Positions 42,148-51,415 are shown, counted from the first letter of the stretch. The stretch is 64,000 nt of DNA from Streptomyces cyaneofuscatus (GCF_000718135.1 NZ_JOEM01000018.1:62001-126000), one strand, 5' to 3'. The notes: generated by a model from the letters alone, not told the origin. Numbers and translations: made by a program.

Positions 42148-43308
42148 GTGACCTCCCGGACCGTGACCCTGCTCGACGTAGCCCGCACCGCCGGGGTCTC
42201 CAAGAGCACCGCATCCGACGCCCTCCAGGGCTCGGGCCGCGTCGCGGAGGCGACCCGGGACCGGGTCCGCGCGGTGGCGGAGGAGCTCGGCTACCGGCCC
42301 AACAGCGCGGCCCGGCGGCTCCGCCGCTCCAGCACCGGGGCCATCGGGCTGCACCTGCCGCAGACGGCGACCCGGCTGGACTACTACATGAACCTCGCCT
42401 TCGGGGCCGTGGCACGCGCCCAGGAGGACGGTTTCGACGTGGTGCTGCTCGCCCCGGCGAGCAGCATGGGCGGCGCGGGCGACGCGACGGGGCCGGGCGG
42501 CGCGAGCGGGCCGGTCGCCTCGCGGGTCGACGGGCTGCTGGTGATCGACCCCGAGGTGGGCGACAGCGCCGTACCGGGACTGCTGGACGCGGGCGTTCCG
42601 GTGGTGACCGGGGAGCGCTACCTCGGCCCCACCGCCGCCCCCACCGGTGCCGTGATCTGCGACAACGCCGCCTCTCTCACCGCACTCCTGGACCACGTCA
42701 CCGACCGCGGCGCCCGCCGCCCCGCCGTCCTGACCCCCGCCGGCACCTCCGCCTGGGCCACCGCCCTGCGGGCCACCGCCGCCTCCTGGGGGCAGGAGCA
42801 CGGGGTGGAGGTGGCGCTGCGGACCGTGCCGTTCGCCGCCACCCCGGGCGAGGCCGAGGAGACGACGCTGGCCCTGCTGCGGGCGGACCCGGCGGTGGAC
42901 GCGGTGATCTGCGCCCCGGACGGCGCGGCCCCGGGCGTCCTGCGGGCGGCGGCGACCCTGGGCCGCACGGTCGGCACCACCGCATCGGACCGCACGGACA
43001 GCGCCGCCGTATCGGACCGTACGGGCGAGGAGCCCGGCGCCCCCCGGGCCGAAGCCCCCCGTCCCACGGACGACGAGCCCGGCCCCCACCCCCGTACCCC
43101 CCTCCTCGTAGCCTCCTGCGTCGACGGCACCGCCACCCGCTCCGCCGAGCCGCCCGTCACCGCGGTCGACCTGCGCCCCGCCGCGTACGGGCGCGCCTGC
43201 GCCGAGCTGCTCTGCGACATCCTCGCGGGCCGCACACCCCCCGACACCGTCCGCCTCCACGCCTGGGCGCTGGAGACGCGGGCCTCCACCACGGCCGGAC
43301 CCGCCTGA
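42148..43308 (+). CDS. LacI-family transcriptional regulator
   Basis: A 386-residue repressor: LacI helix-turn-helix and hinge at about residues 7-60 (TLLDVARTAGVSKSTASDAL, then GYRPNSAARRLRRSSTGAIG), followed by a periplasmic-binding-protein-like effector domain (about 62-380). An insert rich in Asp, Pro and Arg at about 295-325 is unusual. There is no ribosome binding site: TAGACT lies 8 nt before GTG 42148, so it is probably leaderless. It is divergent from the nitrilase gene, with two perfect palindromes between them, so it probably represses both. The effector is unknown. Confidence 0.92.
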   Translation: MTSRTVTLLDVARTAGVSKSTASDALQGSGRVAEATRDRVRAVAEELGYRPNSAARRLRRSSTGAIGLHLPQTATRLDYYMNLAFGAVARAQEDGFDVVLLAPASSMGGAGDATGPGGASGPVASRVDGLLVIDPEVGDSAVPGLLDAGVPVVTGERYLGPTAAPTGAVICDNAASLTALLDHVTDRGARRPAVLTPAGTSAWATALRATAASWGQEHGVEVALRTVPFAATPGEAEETTLALLRADPAVDAVICAPDGAAPGVLRAAATLGRTVGTTASDRTDSAAVSDRTGEEPGAPRAEAPRPTDDEPGPHPRTPLLVASCVDGTATRSAEPPVTAVDLRPAAYGRACAELLCDILAGRTPPDTVRLHAWALETRASTTAGPA

Positions 43309-43453
43309 GCAGCACCGCCCAACTCGCCACTCCGACAAGCCCGTTGTGGCATGCATGTATGCGGCATACTCTTCCCGGCGTATCCGGGCGCGGACCGAGC
43401 CCCAGGTCGCCCGCCCGCGCCCACCCGAAGAAGCGTCTTCTCAGGGAGTGCGT

Positions 43454-44680
43454 ATGTCCACCGCACCACAGGTGCCCGACATCCTGTCGCCCGGCTTCGA
43501 GGCGAACCCCTATCAGGCGTACCGCCTGATGCGCGACGAGTTCCCCCTCTTCAAACACGAGGCCACCGGCAGTTATGTGATCTCGCGCTACGACGATGTC
43601 GCGTACGTCTTCAAGGACAGGAAGGGCGAGTTCACCACCGAGAACTACGACTGGCAGATCGAACCCGTCCACGGGCGGACGATCCTCCAGCTCAGCGGAG
43701 GCGAGCACGCCGTGCGCCGGGCCCTGGTGGCTCCGGCCTTCCGGGGCAGCGACCTGCGGGAGAAGTTCCTGCCTGTCATCGAGCGGAATTCGCGCACGCT
43801 GATCGACGGTTTCCGCGCCTCCGGCTCGGTCGATCTGGTCGCCGATTATGCGAGCCGTTTCCCGGTCAACGTCATCGCGGACATGCTGGGCCTCGACACG
43901 GCCGACCACGCGCGATTCCAGGGCTGGTACACGGCCGTCATCGCCTTTCTCGGCAATCTGTCGGGCGATCCGGAGGTCGCCGCGGCGGGTGAGCGGACGC
44001 GTGTCGAGTTCGCCGAGTACATGCTGCCGATCATCCGGGAGCGGCGGAGGAATCCGGGCGACGACCTGCTGTCCACACTGTGCACCGCCGAGGTCGACGG
44101 TGTCCGGATGAGCGACGAGGACGTCAAGGCGTTCTGCAGCCTGCTGCTCGCCGCCGGCGGCGAGACCACCGACAAGGCGATCGCGGGCATCTTCGCCAAC
44201 CTGCTCCGCCACCCCGAGCAGCTGGAGGCGGTCCGCGCCGACCGCTCCCTGATCCCGCAGGCGTTCGCCGAGACGCTCCGCTACACCCCGCCGGTCCACA
44301 TGATCATGCGGCAGGCGGCGACGGACGTGGAGCTCAGCGGCGGCACCGTACCCGCCGGAGCCACTGTCACCTGCCTGATCGGCGCCGCCAACCGCGACGA
44401 GAGCCGCTACCGCGACCCCGGCACCTTCGACATCTTCCGCACCGACCTGACCACCACCACCGCCTTCTCGGCGGCGGCCGACCATCTCGCCTTCGCGCTC
44501 GGCCGCCACTTCTGCGTCGGCGCCCTGCTGGCCAAGGCCGAGGTCGAGACCGGCGTCGGCCACCTCCTCGACGCCATGCCCGGCCTACGCGTCGCCGACG
44601 GCTTCGGCCCGGTGGAGCACGGCGTCTTCACCCGCGGCCCGAAGGCCCTGCCGCTCCGCTTCACCCCGGTGTCCCCCTGA
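43454..44680 (+). CDS. Cytochrome P450, stand-alone
   Basis: A 408-residue soluble bacterial P450. I-helix motif AAGGETTDKAI, ExxR at Glu273-Arg276 (ETLR), and the heme loop FALGRHFCVG with proximal Cys354. It lacks a membrane anchor and should get electrons from ferredoxin and its reductase, which are not in the window. The start is ATG 43454 with AGGGAG 5 nt upstream; the upstream in-frame ATG has no ribosome binding site. It is 379 bp before the conservon and separately transcribed. Substrate unknown. Confidence 0.93.
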   Translation: MSTAPQVPDILSPGFEANPYQAYRLMRDEFPLFKHEATGSYVISRYDDVAYVFKDRKGEFTTENYDWQIEPVHGRTILQLSGGEHAVRRALVAPAFRGSDLREKFLPVIERNSRTLIDGFRASGSVDLVADYASRFPVNVIADMLGLDTADHARFQGWYTAVIAFLGNLSGDPEVAAAGERTRVEFAEYMLPIIRERRRNPGDDLLSTLCTAEVDGVRMSDEDVKAFCSLLLAAGGETTDKAIAGIFANLLRHPEQLEAVRADRSLIPQAFAETLRYTPPVHMIMRQAATDVELSGGTVPAGATVTCLIGAANRDESRYRDPGTFDIFRTDLTTTTAFSAAADHLAFALGRHFCVGALLAKAEVETGVGHLLDAMPGLRVADGFGPVEHGVFTRGPKALPLRFTPVSP

Positions 44681-45059
44681 CGGACCCCGGCACCGGCCCC
44701 TGCCACCACACCGGCGTCGTATGCGATGGAGCACGGAACCACCCGCCCCCAACGCCCCTCCCCATGACGGGAATCCGGCCGGAACGGCCTCCTCCACGTC
44801 TCCGCAATGTGAACGTTCTGCGTCGAGTGGCAACTGGCATGGCGAGCTTGACATTTCGTCGTGCGGCCGGTGATAAGATCATCTTACTTCCAGTGGGCTG
44901 ATGGCGTATGGGGGCATTCCGGGAGGGATGAATTCCTCGGCCCCACCTTCGGAGGGGCACCTCCCGAAGCGGCGCACGGTCGTGGCGAACGAGCCCTGAC
45001 TGCGTGCCGCATGACGGGGTGTCAAGCCGTTTCCAGCCATGGCACTTGAAGTGAGTCTC
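44681..45059 (+). promoter_or_regulatory. Conservon leader and promoter region
   Basis: A 379-bp gap between the P450 gene and cvnA. The only strong signal is TTGACA at 44848-44853 and TGATAAGAT at 44871-44879, 17-20 bp downstream, a likely sigma-70-type promoter. The -10 part overlaps the palindrome TAAGATcATCTTA (44874-44886), which could be an operator. The leader of about 170 bp after it has no clear gene. Confidence 0.6.
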
Positions 45060-46322
45060 ATGACATTTCCACAGGGCCCCGTCATCTGGGCGCTGGTTGT
45101 CGTAGCACTGGTCGCCGTGGGTGCCGTTCTGCGGGCTCGCGCGACCAACATCAAACTGCGCAGAGGCAACGCCGAGCTGAGCGCGGAGCGCGACACGCTC
45201 CTGCGCCAGCGTGACGAGCTCCACGTCGTCCACAACGGGCTCCTCCAGCGGCAGGCCTCCGAGCTCGCCGAGGTCCGCAAGGACGCCGAGGAGGAGACCA
45301 AGGCGGTCCTCAAGGCGGCCGTCCGCACCCTCCAGGGCCTCGCCGACGAGCAGCAGGTCGTGATCGAGAAGGCCCAGCGCAAGTACGGCGACGACCCCGG
45401 GATCCTCGCCGACCTGATGGCCATGGACCACGCCAACAGCCAGTTCGGGCGGCGCGCCCAGGGCATCGCCGTACTCTGCGGCGGCTGGCTCGGCCGGCGC
45501 GAGACCGTGGCCTCCGTCTTCGACGTGGCCCGCAGCGCCCAGGGCCGTATCCGCCACTTCGACCGGGTCCGGGTCAACGGCCAGGTGAACTTCTCGGTCG
45601 TCAGCCGGGCCGTCGAACCGGTCGCGGTGGTCCTCGCCGAGCTGCTCGCCAACGCCACCAACTACTCCGCCCCCGGCACCCCGGTGGAGATCAACATCCA
45701 GGCCGTGCCGACGGGCGTCTGCCTCATCGTCGACGACGCCGGACTCGGCATGGGCCAGGAGGAGAAGGACCGCGCGGCGGCCCTCCTCTCCCCCCAGGCG
45801 GCGATCAGCGTCTCCAGCCTGGGCATCCCGCCGCAGTTCGGGTTCGCCGTCTCCGGGATGCTCGCCGCCCGCTACGGGTTCCGGGTCTCGGTGGACTCCG
45901 TTTCCCCCTATGGAGGCGTACGCGCGGTGGTACTGATCCCCGACGAGCTGCTCACCACGGAGGTGCCGCAGTCCGCCGCACCCGCCGAGGCCCCGGAGGC
46001 GTACGACACCTACGGGACCCAGCAGCAGCCGCAGGCCGCCCCGCAGCCCGACCAGTGGCAGCAGGCCCCCGCGCCCACCCCGCTCTTCCCGCCGGCGGAC
46101 CGGCGCCAGGACACCGCGACCCAGCAGCTCGCCCAGATCACCACCACCTCCGGCGGGCTGCCCAAGCGTCGTCGCAAGAGCCCGGTCTCCGCGGTGCCCC
46201 CGGCCGCCCCGCAGCCGGTCCGCAGCAACGAGGAGACCGCCTCCCGCCTGGGTGCGTTCCAGCGCGGCACCCGCTCCGGGCGGGACACGACGACGACCAC
46301 GGAAGGATCCGAGATCCAGTGA
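45060..46322 (+). CDS. cvnA: CvnA, sensor-kinase-like ATPase of a conservon
   Basis: A 420-residue protein: one membrane segment (about 8-26), a coiled-coil with MDHANSQFGRRAQGIAVLCG (about 125-145), and a HATPase_c domain with N-box ELLANATNYSAPGTPVEI and G-box VDDAGLGMG. It lacks a normal phospho-acceptor H-box. The last 110 residues are Pro/Gln-rich and low complexity. In conservons CvnA sits in the membrane and assembles with CvnB, CvnC and CvnD. The start is ATG 45060, 5 nt after GAAGTGAG; an upstream ATG 45039 is possible. It overlaps cvnB by 4 bp (GTGA). Confidence 0.93.
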   Translation: MTFPQGPVIWALVVVALVAVGAVLRARATNIKLRRGNAELSAERDTLLRQRDELHVVHNGLLQRQASELAEVRKDAEEETKAVLKAAVRTLQGLADEQQVVIEKAQRKYGDDPGILADLMAMDHANSQFGRRAQGIAVLCGGWLGRRETVASVFDVARSAQGRIRHFDRVRVNGQVNFSVVSRAVEPVAVVLAELLANATNYSAPGTPVEINIQAVPTGVCLIVDDAGLGMGQEEKDRAAALLSPQAAISVSSLGIPPQFGFAVSGMLAARYGFRVSVDSVSPYGGVRAVVLIPDELLTTEVPQSAAPAEAPEAYDTYGTQQQPQAAPQPDQWQQAPAPTPLFPPADRRQDTATQQLAQITTTSGGLPKRRRKSPVSAVPPAAPQPVRSNEETASRLGAFQRGTRSGRDTTTTTEGSEIQ

Positions 46323-46723
46323 ACCCCGATCTGTCCTGGGTACTCAACGATGTGCTCCAGGTACCCGGAGCCCGGCACGCGATCCTCGTATCCGCCGACG
46401 GCTTGCTGCTCGCCAACTCCAGCGAGATCGGCCGGGACGACGCGGAGACCGTCGCCGCCGCCATGAGCTCCATGCAGTCCCTCAGCCGGGCCGTCGCCCC
46501 CTTCATCGGCACCCGCAGCCCGGGCCGCTGGCGGCAGACGCTCCTGGAGTACGAGGACGGCTGGATCTTCCTCATCGCCGCCGGCACCGGCGCCTACCTC
46601 GCCGCCACCGCCGCCGCCGACGTGGACATGGAGGCGATGTCCTTCCGTATGCAGCAGCAGGTCACCGCGCTGGGGAAGGCGATGACCACGCCGCCCCGCC
46701 AGAACGCGGGCAGCGAGATATGA
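46319..46723 (+). CDS. cvnB: CvnB, roadblock/LC7 protein
   Basis: A 134-residue Roadblock/LC7-fold protein (WVLNDVLQVPGARHAILVSA, DGLLLANSSEIGRDDAETVA), the likely regulator of the small GTPase CvnD. The GTG start overlaps the cvnA stop by 4 bp, and the stop overlaps cvnC by 4 bp, so the three genes are translationally coupled. Confidence 0.93.
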   Translation: MNPDLSWVLNDVLQVPGARHAILVSADGLLLANSSEIGRDDAETVAAAMSSMQSLSRAVAPFIGTRSPGRWRQTLLEYEDGWIFLIAAGTGAYLAATAAADVDMEAMSFRMQQQVTALGKAMTTPPRQNAGSEI

Positions 46724-47094
46724 GCTCACCGGGCGAGGAGTCCAGCGTCAGCAGCGGGTTCGTCCGGTCCTACGTCATCACCGGGGGACGGGGGCTGCCG
46801 GACGCGGAGGACCTCTCCCTCGTCACGCTGGTCACCCTCGCCCCCGACCGGCAGCCGCCGCCCAACCCGAGCCCCGAGGTCAAGGCGATCTGGGAGCTGT
46901 GTTCCGGCGGCTATCTGTCGGTGGCCGAGGTCGCCGGCCACCTGGGGCTGCCGGTCGGGGTGGCCCGGCTGCTGCTCCAGGACTTAAACCAGCAGGGACA
47001 CCTGCTGCGCCGCAAGGCGCCGCCACCGGCCCAGCTCGTCGACAGAAAGATCCTCGAAGAGGTGTTGCATGGACTCCAAGTCCGGTTCGGCTGA
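46720..47094 (+). CDS. cvnC: CvnC, DUF742 protein
   Basis: A 124-residue DUF742 protein (FVRSYVITGGRGLPDAEDLS, VAEVAGHLGLPVGVARLLLQ, DLNQQGHLLRRKAP), which has a winged-helix-like C-terminal part and belongs to the conservon complex. The ATG overlaps cvnB by 4 bp. Its end overlaps cvnD by 26 bp. Confidence 0.93.
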   Translation: MSSPGEESSVSSGFVRSYVITGGRGLPDAEDLSLVTLVTLAPDRQPPPNPSPEVKAIWELCSGGYLSVAEVAGHLGLPVGVARLLLQDLNQQGHLLRRKAPPPAQLVDRKILEEVLHGLQVRFG

Positions 47095-47659
47095 GAGCAT
47101 CTATGTGCCGGACGCGGTCCAGCGCGCGGCGAAGATCCTCGTCGTCGGGCACTTCGCCGTGGGCAAGACGACCCTGATCGGCACGCTCTCCGAGATCACC
47201 CCGCTGCGCACCGAGGAGCGGATGACCCAGGCCGCGGCCCAGGTGGACGACCTGCGCGGGGCGCCCGACAAGAAGACGACCACGGTCGCCCTGGACTTCG
47301 GGCGCCTGACCCTCAGCGACGAGCTGGTGCTCTACCTGTTCGGTACGCCGGGGCAGCAGCGGTTCGTGGAGCTGTGGGAGGACATGGCGCGCGGTTCGCT
47401 CGGCGCGCTCCTCCTGGTCGACCCGGCGCGGCTGGCCGACACCTTCCCGGTGATCGACCTGGTCGAGACGTACGGGCTGGAGTACGCGGTCGCCGTCAAC
47501 AGCTTCGACCCGTACTCGCGGCACGCCGAGGACGAACTGCGCGAGGCGCTCGACCTGCTGCCGTCCACCCCGGTCGTCTACTGCGACGCCCGGGACCAGA
47601 AGTCCTCCGCGCAGGCCCTGATCACGCTCGTACGTCACCTCCTCGCGCACGCGGCCTGA
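47069..47659 (+). CDS. cvnD: CvnD, small GTPase
   Basis: A 196-residue Ras-like GTPase with P-loop GHFAVGKTT (27-35), switch region TTTVALDFGRL, GTPGQQRF in place of the DxxGQ motif, and VNSFDP where the NKxD motif normally binds guanine. It resembles MglA and Rab-type bacterial GTPases. The GTP-bound state, regulated by CvnB, is thought to control the linked P450s or signalling. Its start lies inside the end of cvnC. Confidence 0.93.
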   Translation: MDSKSGSAESIYVPDAVQRAAKILVVGHFAVGKTTLIGTLSEITPLRTEERMTQAAAQVDDLRGAPDKKTTTVALDFGRLTLSDELVLYLFGTPGQQRFVELWEDMARGSLGALLLVDPARLADTFPVIDLVETYGLEYAVAVNSFDPYSRHAEDELREALDLLPSTPVVYCDARDQKSSAQALITLVRHLLAHAA

Positions 47660-47730
47660 GCCCGCTCTCCCGCACACCCCCAACCGAAGCCGGGGCGACC
47701 GTCCCCGCGATCACACCGAGGAAGCCGAAC

Positions 47731-49140
47731 ATGGACCCGTCGCCGGGAGCCACCCCGTACAGCGCGCCCGCCGGGTGCCCCATGAGCCAGCAGCAGACCT
47801 CGCTGTACGGGCCGGAGTTCGCCGCCGACCCGCACCGCGCGTACGACGCGTTCCGGGCGCACGGCCCCGCCGCGCCGATCGAGCTGGCGCCCGGGGTGGA
47901 CGCCACGCTGATCGTGCAGCACGAGGCGGCGCTGCGGGTGCTCCAGAACCCGGCGCTGTTCGCCCGGGACTCCCGGCGCTGGGCGGCGCTGCGCGAGGGC
48001 GCCGTACCGATGGACAGCCCGGTGCTGCCGATGATGATGTACCGGCCCAACTGCCTGTTCACCGACGGCGCCGAGCACCTGCGGCTGCGCAAGGCGGTCA
48101 CCGAGTCGCTGGCGCGGCTCAACAGCAGCCGGCTGAGCCGGGACGTCGAGCGGATCGCCGACTACCTGATCGACCAGTTCATCGAGCGCGGCACCGCCGA
48201 CCTGCTCAACGAGTACGCCAAGCTCCTGCCGCTGCTGCTGTTCAACCAGCTCTTCGGCTGCCCCGGCGACATCGGCGACCGGCTGACCCGGTCGATGTCC
48301 GCCATCTTCGACGGCGAGGACGTGCTGCGCGCCAACGGGGAGCTGACGGAGTGCCTGATGGAGCTGGTCGCGCTGAAGCGGCGCCAGCCCGGTGAGGACG
48401 TCACCTCCTGGCTGATCCAGCACCCGGCGGGGCTGCGGGACGAGGAGCTGAAGGACCAGCTGGTGATGCTGATGGGCGCCGGGGTGGAGCCGGAGCGAAA
48501 CCTCATCGCCAACGCGCTGCTGCTGATGCTCGCCGGTGACCAGCCGGGTGGGCCCGAGCGGCGCGGTTCGGGGATGCTCGTGGAGGACGCGCTGGACGAC
48601 GTCCTGTGGAACAACCCGCCGATCGCCAACTACGCGACGCACTACCCGGTGCGGGACATCGAGCTGGACGGGGTGGTGCTGAAGGCGGAGACCCCGGTGC
48701 TGATCAGCTTCGCCGCCGCGAACAGCGACCCGTCCCTCACCGACGCCCGCCAGACCCTGAGCAAGGGGGCCCATCTGGCCTGGGGCGCGGGCCCGCACGT
48801 CTGCCCCGCCAAGTCGCCCGCCACCCTCATCGCGCTGACCGCGATCGAGAAGATCCTCAACACCGTGCCCGACCTCTCGCTGGCCGTCCCGGCCTCGGGC
48901 GTCGGCTGGCGTCCCGGCCCCTTCCACCGGGCCCTGATCTCCCTGCCCGTACGGTTCACCCCGACCGCCGCCCGCCGCACCACGACCGGCACCCAGCCGC
49001 CGGCCCCGACCTCGGCGCAGCTGCCCGACCCGTACCGGAACGCGGCGCCCCAGCCGGCTCCCGCCGGTCGTCACGCTGCGGAACCGGCCAAGAAGCCCAA
49101 GGGCTGGTGGAGTTCATTCCTGGACGTTTTCCGGGTCTGA
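47731..49140 (+). CDS. CYP157-like cytochrome P450 lacking ExxR
   Basis: A 469-residue P450 fold protein. The heme loop HLAWGAGPHVCPAKSPA gives Cys358. At the place of the K-helix ExxR motif the sequence reads DVLW (Asp290-Trp293), so both Glu and Arg are missing; the I-helix motif is GAGVEPERN instead of AGxET. CYP157 enzymes of Streptomyces conservons are known for the missing ExxR. It may have little or no ordinary oxygenase activity. The C-terminus carries a Pro/Ala-rich tail of about 60 residues ending SSFLDVFRV. The start is ATG 47731 with GAGGA 8 nt upstream. It lies 71 bp after cvnD. Confidence 0.9.
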   Translation: MDPSPGATPYSAPAGCPMSQQQTSLYGPEFAADPHRAYDAFRAHGPAAPIELAPGVDATLIVQHEAALRVLQNPALFARDSRRWAALREGAVPMDSPVLPMMMYRPNCLFTDGAEHLRLRKAVTESLARLNSSRLSRDVERIADYLIDQFIERGTADLLNEYAKLLPLLLFNQLFGCPGDIGDRLTRSMSAIFDGEDVLRANGELTECLMELVALKRRQPGEDVTSWLIQHPAGLRDEELKDQLVMLMGAGVEPERNLIANALLLMLAGDQPGGPERRGSGMLVEDALDDVLWNNPPIANYATHYPVRDIELDGVVLKAETPVLISFAAANSDPSLTDARQTLSKGAHLAWGAGPHVCPAKSPATLIALTAIEKILNTVPDLSLAVPASGVGWRPGPFHRALISLPVRFTPTAARRTTTGTQPPAPTSAQLPDPYRNAAPQPAPAGRHAAEPAKKPKGWWSSFLDVFRV

Positions 49141-49304
49141 CGCACCGTCGTCGGCGTTTCCCTCACGGACCGACAATTCGCGTATAACAACGGGCATTTG
49201 TGACGATTGCATGTGACGGGGGCAACAAAGATCGATGCTTGGCGCAGCTATCCGGAAGGGTAGGTTCTGGTCGGTAGCCACGGGCCTAGGTCAAGGAACT
49301 GTGC

Positions 49305-50561
49305 GTGAGCATCACTGGCGGTACAACCAGGACCCCCGACGGACGGCGCGCGGTCATCGGCTTGCTCCGACGGCTCAATTCACCCGAAGGACAGGCCGAG
49401 CCTTACGGAATACTCGCGGAGCTGCGGGCGATGGGTGACGTCGTCCGCGCTCCCTGGAACGGTTACTTCGTCACCGGCTTCGACGCCTGCAGCCAGGTGC
49501 TGCGCGGCCGCAACTGGCTCGCCCCCGACTTCGCCTGGCAGGAGCGGCAGGACGACTCCAAGCAGTGGGACGCGATCGCGACCCGGGAGATGACCGGCAC
49601 CCTCGCCCGGCTGAACGCCCCCGAACACACCTGCCAGCGCCGCTCCTTCGGCAACCTCTTCGACCGCTCCACCATCGAACGCCTCACCCCCGACGTCGAG
49701 CGCGACGCCGACCGGCTCCTGGACGAGCTGGCCGACAAGCTCCGCTGGGGTGAGGCGGACTTCGTCTCCACGGTCAGCGAGCAGCTGCCGATCCACACGG
49801 TCGGCTCCTGGCTGGGGCTGCCGCCCGAGGACTATCCCCACATCCTGGAGATCACCCACAACCAGGTGTACGCCCAGGAGTTGCTGCCCACCAAGAGCCA
49901 GCTGGCGATCTCCGCCGAGGCGACCGTGCAGCTGCGCGCGTACTTCACCGCCCTGGTCGCCCGCCGCCGCGCCGAGCCCCGCCACGACGTGCTGACCGGG
50001 TGGATCCACACCTGGGACGCGATGGAGCCGGACCGGGAGCGGGCGGACGAGATCCTCTACCGGCTCACCATGTTCGTCACCATCGCCTCGCTGGAGACCA
50101 CGGCGACGCTGCTGACGTCGATGACTTCCCTGCTGCTGGCCGAGCCCGGCCGGTGGCAGTGGCTGCGTGACCACCCCGAGCACATCGACGCGGCCGTCGA
50201 CGAGGTGCTGCGCTACGACCCGCCCATCCACATCAACACCCGGATCGCCGCCGAGGACACCGTCCTGGCCGGCGTCCCGATCACGAAGGACAGCATGGTC
50301 CACGTCCTGTACGGCGCCGCCAACCACGACCCCCGGCGCAACCCCGACCCCGGTGCCTTCGACATCCTGCGCGGCGGCAGCCACCTGACCTTCGGCGGCG
50401 GGGTGCACTACTGCCTGGGCGCGGCCCTCGCCAAGCTGGAGGCGCGGACGCTGCTGGCCCGCATGCTGGATCGTTTCCCCACTCTGCGGTCCGCCTCCCC
50501 GCCGGTGTACGCCCCCCGGATGGTGTTCAGACGCATCACCTCGCTGGGCGTGGCGCTGTGA
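49305..50561 (+). CDS. CYP154-like cytochrome P450
   Basis: A 418-residue P450 with normal motifs: I-helix ASLETT, ExxR Glu300-Arg303 (EVLR) and heme loop FGGGVHYCLGAALAK with Cys370. It follows the CYP157-like gene by 164 bp, as in the CYP157-CYP154 pairs of Streptomyces conservons. The start is GTG 49305, 7 nt after AAGGA. The 4-bp overlap with the next gene (GTGA) shows that the crotonase is coupled to it. Its substrate is unknown. Confidence 0.92.
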   Translation: MSITGGTTRTPDGRRAVIGLLRRLNSPEGQAEPYGILAELRAMGDVVRAPWNGYFVTGFDACSQVLRGRNWLAPDFAWQERQDDSKQWDAIATREMTGTLARLNAPEHTCQRRSFGNLFDRSTIERLTPDVERDADRLLDELADKLRWGEADFVSTVSEQLPIHTVGSWLGLPPEDYPHILEITHNQVYAQELLPTKSQLAISAEATVQLRAYFTALVARRRAEPRHDVLTGWIHTWDAMEPDRERADEILYRLTMFVTIASLETTATLLTSMTSLLLAEPGRWQWLRDHPEHIDAAVDEVLRYDPPIHINTRIAAEDTVLAGVPITKDSMVHVLYGAANHDPRRNPDPGAFDILRGGSHLTFGGGVHYCLGAALAKLEARTLLARMLDRFPTLRSASPPVYAPRMVFRRITSLGVAL

Positions 50562-51415
50562 AGCTCTCGCTGCCCGACTTCCTGACCCCCGCCTCGCAGG
50601 AGAACTCTCCCGCGTACGAGGAGGACTCCGCGTACGAGGAGCCCGCGACGGTACGCACCCGGCGCGAGGGCCCCGTCCTGCACGTGGAGCTCTACGCCCC
50701 CGAGTCCGGCAACGCGGTCACCGAGGCGATGCTGGACGAGCTGCTGGAGGCCGTCACCGCGCCCGACCCCGAGGTGCGGGTGGTGGTGCTCAGCGGCGCC
50801 GGGGACGACTTCTGCCTGGGCGGCGACCGTACCGAGTTCGCCGACTGGCTGGAGGAGGACCCGACCGGCCGGGGCATCCGGGTGGCCGGGGAGAAGGCCC
50901 GCCGGGTCTGCGAGGCGATCTCCGGCAACCGGGCCGTCACCATCGCCCGGGTCCAGGGCAAGGCCATCGGCGCGGGTCTCGCGCTCGCCCTCGCCTGCGA
51001 TCTGCGGGTCGGCGCGGAGAGCGCCTCCTTCCGGCTGCCGGAGCTGGCGCTCGGGCTGCCCACCGCCTGGGGCGGGCTGCTGCCCCGGCTGATCCACGAG
51101 ATCGGCGCGGCCCGGGTCCGCGAACTGATCCTGACCGGACGGGCGTTCGACGCCGCCGAGGCGCAAGCGCTCTCCGTCCTCCAGCGGGTCGTTCCGGAAA
51201 ACGAATTGGATCAGGCTGTCGAGGCCTGGGCGAAGCCCGTCGTACGCCGCCCCGAAGCGGCCCTCCGGGTGACGAAAGCCCTGCTCAACTCCTATGCGGC
51301 CGCCACCCGGATGGCCGATCCCTCGTTCCTGGACGCGGAGCTGATGGCCTCGGTCGCGGCAGCCGGTCGGCGCACACCCCCTCGCACTCCTGGGCCCGAC
51401 ACGTCACACTCGTAA
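50558..51415 (+). CDS. Enoyl-CoA hydratase/isomerase-family protein
   Basis: A 285-residue crotonase-fold protein, translationally coupled to the CYP154-like gene. The oxyanion strand SGAGDDFCLGGDRTEFADW and the helix GKAIGAGLALALACDLRVG are clear. Of the two hydratase Glu residues, the one in PELALGL (Glu162) is kept, while the Glu at the GGGCEL position is Ala142 (GAGLAL). It therefore may not act as a standard hydratase; isomerase, hydrolase or other crotonase chemistry is possible. The first 30 residues, rich in acidic and aromatic residues, are a family-atypical extension. Cotranscription with a P450 suggests it processes the same metabolite. Confidence 0.85.
   Translation: MKLSLPDFLTPASQENSPAYEEDSAYEEPATVRTRREGPVLHVELYAPESGNAVTEAMLDELLEAVTAPDPEVRVVVLSGAGDDFCLGGDRTEFADWLEEDPTGRGIRVAGEKARRVCEAISGNRAVTIARVQGKAIGAGLALALACDLRVGAESASFRLPELALGLPTAWGGLLPRLIHEIGAARVRELILTGRAFDAAEAQALSVLQRVVPENELDQAVEAWAKPVVRRPEAALRVTKALLNSYAAATRMADPSFLDAELMASVAAAGRRTPPRTPGPDTSHS

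Noticed and set aside
45060..47659. Anti-phage defence system built on a GTPase and ATPase
   Set aside because: The four genes match the known conservon cvnABCD order in full, including DUF742 and roadblock proteins, so a signalling role is the established reading.
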